In this document: one piece after another, positions 45,226-56,400 of the stretch | How the letters are laid out: every line of letters begins with the position of its first letter | Position numbering within the stretch: position 1 is the stretch's first letter | Assembly (NCBI RefSeq): GCF_000224145.3 | Contig: NC_020177.2 | Span: forward strand, 1,675,907-1,739,906 | Direction of reading: 5' to 3' | DNA from: Ciona intestinalis | Taxonomy: Eukaryota > Chordata > Ascidiacea > Phlebobranchia > Cionidae | DNA: 64,000 bases | Made by a program: the position numbers and the translations under genes | Notes under the pieces: generated by a model | What the model was told of the DNA's origin: nothing | What the model saw: only the letters and a program-made list of their open reading frames with translations | Databases searched by the model: none

Positions 45226-46319
45226 GATCGTTTTGTAGAATTAATCTAATGCTATAAACTGAAAAAAATGACGAATTCTGTAAATTCAGTAAAAGCAAAA
45301 CCTCACCATAATAAAAATCTTCTTTAAAGCTGTTATCATCGATTATAAAAATCGTACAATATACTACAACTTAACCTACATAATATACCTCGTCCATTAT
45401 CTTTGTAAAACTTTAATACGATGTACAGAGGTTAAATAGGAACTGCTGTGTTTTAATAGTGGTTAAATTTTAACTATAGGTGTAGCTGGAGCCAGCAAGC
45501 GACGACTTAACACAAGAGGATGTCATAAATCAGTAAGTTATAACTTGTCGGTTAGCTATAAATGCCGCTAGTTCTTGTTTACTTAAGCTAGACACATGTA
45601 TGCTAATGGTTCACGCCTTTTCAGGGTGACTGTCACAAATTTAACAAAATATGAAAAACGTTTCACAACGACTTAAATTATTACTATTGTGTCCTTTTAT
45701 CATTAATAATATTCTTTCTGGCAAACTTTCTTTACAAAACTGTTCTTGATTTGCATTAAAAAATGCAATGTCCGGGAGATCCGCGTTATCCATTACCTAA
45801 TTTATTATTACATACAGCTGTTCTCACATTTACTAGCGTTGCGTTTGCTTTCAATAAGTTAAATGTTCACGGCTGCAACACATGCATCGTGTTACAGGCT
45901 GTCATCACTAAATAGCTTGTCTATATAGGCAATTGTAAAAAAGTTAGTTTATGGATAGTTTGGCTTAATATAACACGTAAAAGCGAATGCATCTATGCCA
46001 TTTATAACAATAATAATTGCTCTCATGACTTTTAAACCTACTTCATATTTTTGCTACAAATTGAATATTGCTTTATACATATATCACACGAGCCATATTT
46101 AATAAATTATCTTCAAGTGCAAATGAGTAAACTTTAAATATATTTTTATATATTATCTTGTTATTATATCAATATATTATATTTGAATAAAGGTATAAAT
46201 TATTGAATTACAAGCAAACCCTTTAAAGTTTGGGAATGATGTGGAGAAATAAAAAAAGAAACACTTTTATATTAATGGTATTCTGCAACTGTAGTTAACC
46301 GACCGAAATTAAGTCTCGT
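45226..46319. other. FABP 5' flank, nothing recognised
   Basis: AT-rich DNA with no coding frame I can support and no clear promoter element. It should contain the FABP promoter. Confidence 0.4.
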
Positions 46320-48132
46320 TTGACACACTTTGTCAGACCAGATTTTTTAGATTTTTTCAGACCCCCATTCAATGATCCTCAGAAAAAAATGATGTTACAG
46401 AAATGTTCGGAAGTATTATCGCGTCTTTTTATAAAGCGGGTCAACGCCAAATATTGTTTTTAAATATTACAAAATATTTTAAATAGAAATGGTATTTTTG
46501 AACAGGTAAAAAAATGCGAAATAGTAAGGTGCTATTTTTAATGCTCGCTAAATCATAGTAAAGCCGATGAATTTTGTTAGTTTGCGTGTGCGAACGATTA
46601 AACTAGGTTCATAGCTTCATAAAACAACCTTGAATTTTTCGTACAGTTTGATTTTGTTTCATAAAACTAGTTTTAGTTTTGTAAAAAAAAACTGAGATAT
46701 AAGCATGAAGAAAATAGGCAGGGGTCAATATGACTTTAATTTGAGATAAAAACAACAAAAAATATCGGTTTAACGTTATATATATGAAGTTTACATGTCA
46801 AAGAAACTAGCACAGCCTGTTAAACTCGGTAGGTTAACTACAAGTTGCAGAATACTACTAATGTAAATATATTTCAATTTAGAGTCCCATCTTTTCCCTG
46901 TAGTTTTGTATGTTTTCATTGCCAAACTTTGAAAGGTTTGCTTTTATTTTAGTAACTTAAACCTTGGGGGATATTCAACTATAAGATACTGATATAATAA
47001 AAAGACAATATTTTGAAAATATATTCGAAATTTGGTCATTTGCACTTGGTGATAATTTATGAAAAGTGGCTTGTGCCAAAAACAGAGTAGTAATACCCAA
47101 TTTGTAGCAAAAATAAAAACTTTATCAATAGTTATAATAAATTTTTTGTTATTACAAGTTCATATCACAGAAATAAAAAAGAATAGAACGCGCATCTCCA
47201 ATGTCGGTAAAGGAGAGAGCATGATACACTCTCTCTCTTTCGCGGGTCGTTCCCGTTTACTATAGTAGTCAATGGAGTCGATGACGTTTTATGTAGTTTT
47301 TCTTCGTTTTTTGACTTAAGTTAAAGTTATAGTTTAAAACAACTATTTTCTAATATATATATATATTTCTAACAAACCGTTTGTTTGAAATTTTTAATTA
47401 ATTTTTTTAAATAATTAAATGTTTTAAGCAAGTGGTAAACTGTAAGCGTTAACCTACTAAATAACTAAACTGGCCTAATAAACTTGAATAGTTGGTGTAG
47501 TTTTTGAAATAAACAGGTAAAACCTTCCAAAAATACTATGCGCCTATCTTTTACAATGAAGACGAAGGGAAATGGGGACGGAGTTGGCGGTCACGTGAAT
47601 AGAAAAAAGAATATATCACCGTTTTGGGCAGTTGCGCGTTCTACTCTTTTTTAGTTCTGTGGTTCATATACACTTGTTGGATACAATATTTATCCATTTA
47701 TGTTCGAACATTACCCATTGTCGTTCAAACAATACCAATTGTTATGCAATAATATAATGTGTAGGTAACATGTTAAAAACTGTAACAGTAGGGAAAGAAA
47801 AAGAATGTTTAGGCTTAATTTTCAAAGTGTACAGTATTATTTCGTGTTATTTACGTATATTCCTATTTATAAATACACTTAATAATCAAAATTAACAATG
47901 ATTTTAAACTGTCCCATCTTATCCTGTGTGTTTTTGAATTTGTAAATTTTCACTTGTTTTGCGGATCGCTAAATAACTCCTCATGTGTTTTATTATATGT
48001 TATTAAATTGTTGACAATTAATGAAGGGACGATAGTACTAATTCGTGGTATTACCCAAAAAACGTCATCTACTTTGATTTTGGAAATATTTTCTAATTTA
48101 TGCTTAAGTGTCCCATCTTCCCCCATTGTACT
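46320..48132. mobile_element. Second copy of the 1.1-kb transposon, enlarged by insertions
   Basis: Left part (ACACTTTGTCAGACCAG to CAAGTTGCAG, to 46855) and right part (about 47825 to CATCTTCCCCCATTGTACTA) match the 33153-34260 element. Between them is about 970 bp absent from that copy, which includes the hAT-like MITE at 47166-47661. Confidence 0.75.
47166..47661. mobile_element. 496-bp hAT-like MITE, copy B
   Basis: Same termini and interior as copy A at 37836. The exact 8-bp target duplication GTTCATAT lies at 47158-47165 and 47662-47669. The high similarity between copies suggests recent movement. Confidence 0.9.
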
Positions 48133-48470
48133 ATATATCTGCGTTTAAACAATCCACTGATTGCTTAAATATTTCTGCATTAAGTAATGCATTTTTTATA
48201 TTACTTAGCATGAAAGATATCAGTTTGTCAATGTTTAAAATTAAAGAAAAATTGCAGCGTTTTTTTAATCTGTAATGACTTAATGTACACAATACAGTCA
48301 AGCATCAACACAAACCTTGCACTTTTATTATATCAGGTGGATGTTGCTGTAACGTACTTCTTCTATCGTGAAAATTAAATTAAACAACTTATCTTTGGTA
48401 ATCAAACAGCAAATATTTCCTTGCGATACTACCACGTGACGTCGCAAGCGTGTTTGTGTAGTTTAAGGGT

Positions 48471-48802
48471 ATGAATGAATGAATGAATTATATGAATGTA
48501 ACTTACTTTCCCCTCGCGTAGCGGGTAAACGACAGTCGTTATCACATGGGTTTAACACCTCGTGCAGCTTACGAGTCACATGTATGTTACTTTGTGGGCG
48601 ATTACTTTTTAATGGATTTTTTCTTTTTTTTGTATAGCTGATAATATGGACAACCCATTAGTGACCACCGGGTTGGAGCAAGTGCCGTTAACCGTGTCTT
48701 GCCCAGGGACACATACGCCCACAATGGTAGCAGCGTCGAGCCTTGAACCCATTATCTCTGTGTTACAGGCTGGCGCGCTAACCACCATGCCACGGCGCCG
48801 GT
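48471..48802 (-). mobile_element. tRNA-derived SINE, reverse orientation
   Basis: Read on the minus strand it starts CCGGCGCCGTGGCATGGTGG, has the B-box GGGTTCAAGGCTCG, and ends in a GAATGAAT tail at 48471. Near full length and clearly the same family as the copy at 24455. Confidence 0.87.
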
Positions 48803-49159
48803 ATCGCCAAGCCGATATTTAATATCGCCAAGCACAAGTAGGTGTGGGTGTAAAGGTGGCTGTACACAGTATCCAGCATGAAGTCGTATGCAAACCCATT
48901 ACCAAGTTCCGCATGGGGCAGCGAAATCTGGACAAAACGGACGAATTCCAAATACTGTGTACAGCCACCTTAAGGCTGTAAGGTTTATTTCCATCAATTA
49001 TATTGCTATATATTTAATATGGCTCAGAAAACATGACCACATTACCTTAAAACTATAAAGTAGAATATCTGGGTAAAATGGTGCATCTTATGATCCATGT
49101 TTTCATCCTGTTTTATATTTTCATTTGGTAGTAGATAAGTAATAATTTATTAAGTTATA
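48803..49159. other. Gene-free stretch with a partial MITE
   Basis: About 350 bp with no gene. Bases 49080-49159 hold a decayed fragment of the MITE family (TTTCATTTGGTAGTAGATAAG). Confidence 0.45.
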
Positions 49160-49354
49160 TAGTACTGTGGGGGAAGATGGGACACCTTTAGCACTTAATA
49201 TCCAAATATCCTGATCGTGTTTTAAACAATTAACAATGGTCTATGGTAGTTATGGGGTAGTTTTATAATTCTTTGAATTTTCTTTCTTTACTACCAAAAG
49301 AGACGAAAAAATAGAACGAAAAGGTGTCCCATCTTCTCCCACCCTACTATATAG
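49160..49354 (-). mobile_element. GGGACACC-end MITE
   Basis: Starts ACTGTGGGGGAAGATGGGAC and ends TGTCCCATCTTCTCCCACCC, core in reverse orientation. A decayed second fragment follows at 49360-49455. Confidence 0.87.
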
Positions 49355-49834
49355 CCGTAACCCCACGATTCTAAATTAACGTTGTTGATTATTAAAAACA
49401 GGATTAGGAAATATGGAACATTATGTGAAAGCGACACCTATCTTACGCCACGGCATCATATACCTAACGATTATTCCAATAAAATGTTAATCACATATAT
49501 CTATATGCCCACCTAATAAAATGAAAGCTGCGTTCGTTTCACAACAATTTCTTGTTGACAAAACATAAATTAGATAAAAACATGGTTTAAAAATTGTTTA
49601 TTGCCACATATTAGCCATATGGCTAGCGAGAAGGTATTTTAATCAGGTCTCTATGAACCAATAGGACAACGAAATAGATAAACGATTGTTTACTTGGATA
49701 TATATCTTTGTACAGCGTTCATTCGTTATAGGCTATATGTTGTGATTTACTAAGCAACCAAGTTATTAAGCAACCAACAAAGTTTTGTAAGCTATCCCGT
49801 AGTTAAACCAAGCATATATAAGTATGTTTATATG

Positions 49835-50032
49835 TAGTAGGGTGGAGAAGATGAGACACATTTTTATTCCATTTTTTCTCGCTTCATTTGGCAGTTAACA
49901 AAAAGGCTTTAAAGAATTATGAAACCGTATTATCAAGATTGCCATAGAATAGACCGTTGTTAATTTCAAATCACAATTTGTATATTTGTATATTGTGTGC
50001 TAAAGGTGTCCTATCTTACCCGACAGTAATAT
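49835..50032 (+). mobile_element. GGGACACC-end MITE
   Basis: Starts TAGTAGGGTGGAGAAGATGA and ends AAAGGTGTCCTATCTTACCC. It directly abuts the possible broken gene at 50033-50365. Confidence 0.85.
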
Positions 50033-50365
50033 ATGAGTATGCATCGTCTGTACAAAGACTGTGTACGTTTGATAAAGCATGTATACCCAGTAAGGCTTGC
50101 GATGATAAAAATAAAACAAACGAAGCACGCTTATGACGTAAGGCGAATGGAAGGCTGCTTTATTACAAGGAATTGTCGCAGCGTCGTTTGGGTTTTTGGC
50201 AAATGGTTTGAAAATGTTTCAGTATTTCCGCGTCTTGCATAAGCATTCATCAGCCCTGTAATTTCTCTGTCTGGTGAAGTTACGACAGCAATTGCGGATT
50301 TGATGTCGGCGAAACAGACGATAAAACAAGTGGAAACCGTTGTTCGCCAGAAAGGTATATGCTAG
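50033..50365 (+). pseudogene. Possible broken small gene, family unknown
   Basis: Three stretches look protein-like. From the ATGs at 50033/50039 the frame reads MHRLYKDCVRLIKHVYP, followed by a plausible donor (CCA|GTAAGG). From about 50145 to 50258 another frame reads KAALLQGIVAASFGFLANG and on through FQYFRVLHKHSSAL. From 50255 to 50365 a third frame reads VISLSGEVTTAIADLMSAK and on to VVRQKGIC and a stop. The second and third overlap with a one-base frame change, as a single-base deletion would produce. AATAAA near 50495 follows. It could be a decayed gene, a sequencing error in a real one, or chance. I recognise no family. Confidence 0.3.
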
Positions 50366-53300
50366 GTCTTATACCCTTTGTTACACTTATTCGATTTGTT
50401 ATAAAGGGCCTATAGTCAAGTTTTTATAAAGGGCTAGCGTGCTTTTATGCCTGAATAGTTACGCCGTGTTGCCAGCTCTACCGCAAACCGTTTAAATAAA
50501 CAGAAGAATCTTAATTTATTTGGTGGTGTGTCTACGAAATTTCATTTAAATATATTGAGATTTTTAATATAAAATAAAGTAAATGACACAACAACATAGT
50601 ATCGCCTTTTCAATTCGTTTCCAGCCTTGTTTTTTCGGGAATGGTCTGGTTCATATCTGAGGTAAAACTCACGAGAGAAAATATTTGTTAAGTCGGGTGG
50701 AATACCCAACGTCGGCTTTGTGAGGAAAGTTCTAATATTTGAACTGCTGGCATCGGTACATCGAAAACCCATCAGTACCTTCTTTTGATTGAGTTTTGGT
50801 TAAATAATTTCTCAAGCTATGTATTCGATGAGTTTATTTAACTTGAAATACGTAGGTAAAATACAAAAATATAGAAAATCGATAAAAAGGTAGCTATAAC
50901 GATGACTTGTTAATTAGTTGCCTATATTATCGAATAGCCATGTTCATTAATGAAATCAATAAAGTGTTGTTGTAGCAACGGCCCCACAAGAGTGAATTAA
51001 ATTAGTTAATTCGACAGAAGACCTCACAAGGGCAGGTAAGATGTCGGCATTCTCAGCGGCAACCTTGATCTGTAAAGTTATTAAAGTAAAGCCATTCAAC
51101 GGACAGCAATATTCGTCGTACATGTGGTGGTATTAACGTCTGTAGTACCGACTAAAGTAAAAACTAATCGCTGCCTAGTTTAGATTTTGCTTTTTTAATG
51201 GCTTGACTGATACCGTAGTCGATTATTTGGCTGCCCAACTTTTGTAATAAATCAAGTACAGGATTTAGTCGGCCGATTAGTAGCAAAAATACACCGACTA
51301 CGATTTAGTCTAGCGACTCAAAAGCGCGGTGACCATAGCGAACCCGGCAGACTAACTTTAGTAGAAGAGAATCACAGAGTCATGAATGTAGTTTTTATTT
51401 AAAATTCGTTTAATATTTCACCTGCTTTACAGACCATTTAGTTTTCTTCAGACAACTTTATATATTCAAGTATGAAAACTAGAATTCTTTAAATTCAAAG
51501 AGGTCGTCAGGTTTAATATAATCAAGCGTTTCTCACGAATGCCAATAATTTCGCGCCACTCGTATGGTTCATGCTTCATCAACCATTTGAAAACTGCGTC
51601 AGGGGTGAATAAAACAAGTCAGTTAGAGTAAGGTAAATACCAAGGACTGCCGAAATCGCAAAGCATTACGTTTAATCTTTAGATTGAAATTCAAGTCATA
51701 AACAATTTGAGGACAAAGATATTATATTGTGGTGTTCTTTACCAGGAAAAGGACAAGGCAATATACATGATACATTGTCCGAGACAGGCTCTTTATTGTT
51801 CTAAAACACGTGTTTGGTGTTTATGAGACCTCTTGTTTAATTACGTTTAATGTAATTTTGCTTTTTAAACACTTAAGAGCTAACGCTTCTCTAAATCGCA
51901 ATTCATTTCCTAAATTCAACCACGTGAAGGCATGGGCTTTTGCGAAGTTTCTAAGCGAAGTTTTTTTTACTGAGGAGAATCGCCATGTCAACGCAACAAA
52001 CACATTGTGACGTACGCACCCTAAATCGGCGGGCCATTTCACTTCTCGAGTTTCATTCTATAGTAGGCCATTATAGTTTGCCTGTAAATGCTATGCTGAC
52101 AGATAAGAAAAAGTAGACAAGGCTTTATTGGTTGGTGGTTCAGAAAGACGTATTAACGGAAACATATATCAACCTTCTGTAATTTTCGCCGAAATCAGTT
52201 TATAGTATAAACATATGTGAAATCAAATTTCTCTAATATTGCATAAACATGTAGGCTACGTGCTGTTAGGTAGTGCTCTTATTGTCTGTGCCATTTTAGA
52301 TATATTCATAGTAACCTGTATGAGTGCTGATGTACAGAACTGACTCAGTACAGTGTCAAATTTTCATAAATTTAAGTACGCAACCAAAGGTCAGTATGTC
52401 ATGTAGTTAGTAAAATTTAATGGTGCTATGCTGCCACATTGCTAGATCGATTTATTTTGCTTTCCGCCACTGTTGGATTTGCTTAAAATAGAAAATGTTG
52501 ACGCCCTGCGGCAAGAATGTTTTGTAATAACCGATCTTAACACGCTTGTGGGACACGAACTAGTTATACGTAATACGAGAACATGGTTGTGACGTCACAA
52601 GTCGGTCCAGGCGATAATCTAAATAAATAGTAAACCGAAAAATCTCAGCCGTGGTATACCACGGACATGAACGCGTTTCTAAATTACTTGTTTTAAATCA
52701 ATACTAAAGTAGGTAGCATATAGTCTGATTTTATTTAGGACCTAAGTTCTTCGTTTAACCTTTTCGGTAAGTCTAGTTCATAGGAAATAGTAAAAGCTAC
52801 TTTATGATGTTTATACAATACGTTAGACAAAGGCGTGCGATTTATTTGACGTTTAAACGTGCTGTACCAGTTTATCATTAACGCAGGTTTAGCACTTATT
52901 ACATGTGGTAATAACGCTGCAAACATAGTGTTGCTAGGCTTGTATATACCATAAAGACTGTAGCGAGGGCAGTAAAAGTTAAAAGTTCTATTGAATTTTT
53001 GACGTGACGTATTCTGTTGGTACATAGTTGTATTTCGGAAGCAATGACGGGCCTTGCGACCGTGAAATGCGGTAGTCAGCACTACTACTAACTTTGGTCA
53101 GGAGAGGCGTTTTGTCGTGTTTATAGTAAAGAACTAGCACCTTAAATAACTATATGCACGTAAGGTAGTAGTTGAGTTTGGAATGAGTTAATTCTTGTTA
53201 TATATATTTTAAAAGCAAAATCTGTTTATATATTTAACCGAATTATTTTACGTCCATTTACTACCAGTGTCAGCGTCGTCGTTAAGTTTCATTCTTATTT

Positions 53301-53420
53301 AGTTCTTATTTACGATACCAACACTAATTAAGGTAGTAGCGTTTACCTTTTAGCATAGAATGCTGGGTGATATACGGACACCTGTTGCACGCAATTCAAC
53401 ACTGATAGAGTGGATATAAA
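50366..53420. other. Gene-free 3-kb stretch upstream of the calcium-sensing-receptor-like gene
   Basis: Several open frames of 60-115 codons occur on both strands (for example minus 53082-52735 and 50772-50542), but none has a convincing start, domain or splice partners. No MITE or SINE copy stands out, unlike the DNA on either side. It should contain the promoter of the next gene. Confidence 0.4.
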
Positions 53421-56400
53421 ATGCTACCACAAACTGTCATCCTACCGTTTATTTTGGCGTTGCGATTCTGCAAGGGTTCCTGGACAGAACCTGTGTCATA
53501 CAAGCACCCTGGTAATATCACCATAGCTGGACTTTTCCCTTTACATTACATTTCAGACCGACCGGATAATTACAGGTACTTATGTTATAGATACTTTAGT
53601 TCGAATTATTAAAATAGTTCAGTAAACTTACACAAGCGGAAAACCCAACCGATTTGTAATTAATTCCATAGTTTATTAAAAGGGTCGGTTTTACATGAAC
53701 GCTTCTAATCAGAACCTAATTTGGTTTATTGTTTTCTTGCGGTCGAATGTGGGCCGAGCAACACTTATATACACTTAAGTTGCGGTATTGCATATAATAG
53801 CAATGCTTAAACAGTCATATAACGATATTTAGGATAAAGTGCATTTAGTATGTATTTAGAATTTTACTTTGAAGTTGCCTTCATTTAGTATCATTTAAAC
53901 TTTAAAGTTACCTTATTATGTTATTTTTAATCTAGTGAAGAAACTGCAAAATATGCTTTCCAAACTTGGCTTATCACCTATGTTTACATTTTCTATTCAT
54001 ATTTTTATTATATGAATAAAGACTATATTCCAGAATTAATATTTATTTTATATTATAGTGGGGGAATATGGTACACCTTTTATTATCAATTTCTTGTCAC
54101 ATATGGTAGTAAACAAAGAACATTAAATTAATTATAAAACCGTATCCTCACGACTCACACAGACCGTTGTTAATTGTTTAAAATACGATCAAGATATATT
54201 TTAGAAATTATGTACGTAAAGTGTCCTATCATACTCCACCGTACCATATAATTCTTTGCTTTACTTAGGAGTGAATTTATTAACTGTTACTTTGTACATA
54301 ACATAAAACTTATCAGCAATTTAGCATTAGCAATAAACATAAATATGTCTTACTCTTACCATATTTATTTTTAGCCTAGAAGAAGCACCGGAAGCCCTGG
54401 TATGTCGAAGATATAACTTCTTAGGGTTTCGGTGGATGCAAGCCATGATCTTTGCCATTCAAGAAATAAACAATAGGTATACAGTGATATTATAGGCTAT
54501 TCATTTGGAATATTTCCTTAATAATGTTTATTGTTTACCTCTGATAGAAGCGACATCCTGCCAAATATATCGCTTGGTTGGCAACTTTTCGACACATGCA
54601 ACACGCATGCCCGTGCAGTCACTCAAGCTTTACACGTGGTTGATTCGATTTATAAGCGTCCAAAAAGTACGTCAACAAAACAAAAAAAAATAGAACTTTT
54701 TTTTACTTGAATGTGCATTTACTTTTTGTTATTGTGGGCGGGGAAGATGGGACACCTTTTCATTTTATTTTCTCGTCCAATTTGCTAGTAAACAAAGAAC
54801 ATTCAAAGAATCTTAAAACCAAATTTTTACGACTCACATAGACCGTTGGTAATTGTTTAAAACACGATCAAGATATTGGGATATTCAAGCTAAAAGTGTC
54901 CCATCTTCTCCCACCCTATACTATATGTCGTCATTTATGCAATGTTTTTTTAAGGTTTTTGCTAAGCTTTTTTAATATTTTTGTGCAATTTTTTGGCTCT
55001 AAAACTGTTTTATTTGCGACGCCAAAATTGATCCGCAACTTGTTTTATCCTCGCGTGGCAAAACTACGGTATTCGTCATAATACAGGTATTTTGCTTCAT
55101 ACCCATAATGTCCGTTAACAAGTTACCACGCATGTATCTCAGTGGGTGATTACTTTTTTATTATTTTAATTTTTTGTTGTATGGGTGCAAATTAAGACAA
55201 CCCAACCCATAAGATGCTTCTTTGTAAACTTCACGCCAATCGCAATAAAGCAGACTACTTTTTTATTATTTTAATTTTTTTGTTGTCTGGCTGCAAATTA
55301 AGACAACCCAACGCATAAGATGCTTCTTTGTAAACTTCACGCCAATCGCAATAAAGCAGAACAAACTGTATCCAGAAAATTTGCCTTTACCAGGTTTGCA
55401 CACAGGTTTGTCGGCACTCATTGGCCCGACCGCTTCAGACAAATCGATCGTGGTGTCTAACATTCTAAGTGTATTCGATGTTCCGCAAATTAGCTACGGG
55501 TCGACGAGCAGATTGTTGTCCAACAAAAACATTTACAAGTTGGTACCGTTAAAGTGTTGCTCAATAATAAGAAATGGAAAACAGTAAATCTCGTATTTTA
55601 GTTCGTTCCTGCGGACGATACCAAATGACGATGAACAGGCGACGGCGATGGTTGAGCTATTATTGCATCATAATTGGACCTGGGTCGGTGCTGTAGCTGG
55701 GGATGATGATTACGGGCGTCCCGGAATTTCCCGTTTTAAAGAAGAAGCAGAGAAACATGGCATATGTGTGGAGTACACAGCTTATGTATCCGAGGTTAGA
55801 GTTCCACTTCCAAGCTCCATGTTTGTGTATTGTGCAATGCACCGTTAATTTTAAAAGGCATTATTCACAAACCTTCTTTTGTTTATTCCATTATTCGATT
55901 CACTTATGATAGGTTTCAACATTCACGAACGTCATTTGGATCGAATTTTTATTAAAATTTAATTAGAGTCACCCTTTTAGTGGACTTTGACTCGTGATGC
56001 CTCGGCAAGAATTTTCGAAATAATCTGCGACTTTTAATTTCTTTATGTTTAACTGGCAAACACATCCATTAGGCTTTCTTCATTACGCAAGGTTCGTTTA
56101 ACGACTTTCAGATGAACGCAACGGAGTCCGTTAATGTAATTTAGCGTATTCGTGTCTTGAATTATTAAACAAGGAATTACAGTTGGCATCGACTTTCATG
56201 ACATTTAAATGACTGAATGTACATAAACAGTTAGAGATTACCATCGGGTATAACAGCCGCACTTAAATTACCTATGTTACCGACACGTATTTAATATCGG
56301 GCAGCTATCACTTCTTATTATTCATTAAATTTTCACAGTCCATGAGCGAGGAGCACTTGAAGCAGACTGCTCGTGAGATCAAAAACTACAATGCCACCGT

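Noticed and set aside
50542..50772. 76-codon minus-strand frame beginning MGFRCTDASSSN
   Set aside because: Plausible amino-acid mix but no family, no splice partners and no other support.
51821..52042. 73-codon minus-strand frame and overlapping plus-strand frame
   Set aside because: Length expected by chance in a 3-kb stretch; no protein-like features.
52735..53082. 115-codon minus-strand frame
   Set aside because: No ATG at its start, no recognisable domain and no partner exons.
54505..54693. 62-codon frame over receptor exon 3 reading [11 protein letters not shown]
   Set aside because: The conserved receptor sequence ([13 protein letters not shown]) is in a different frame of the same bases.
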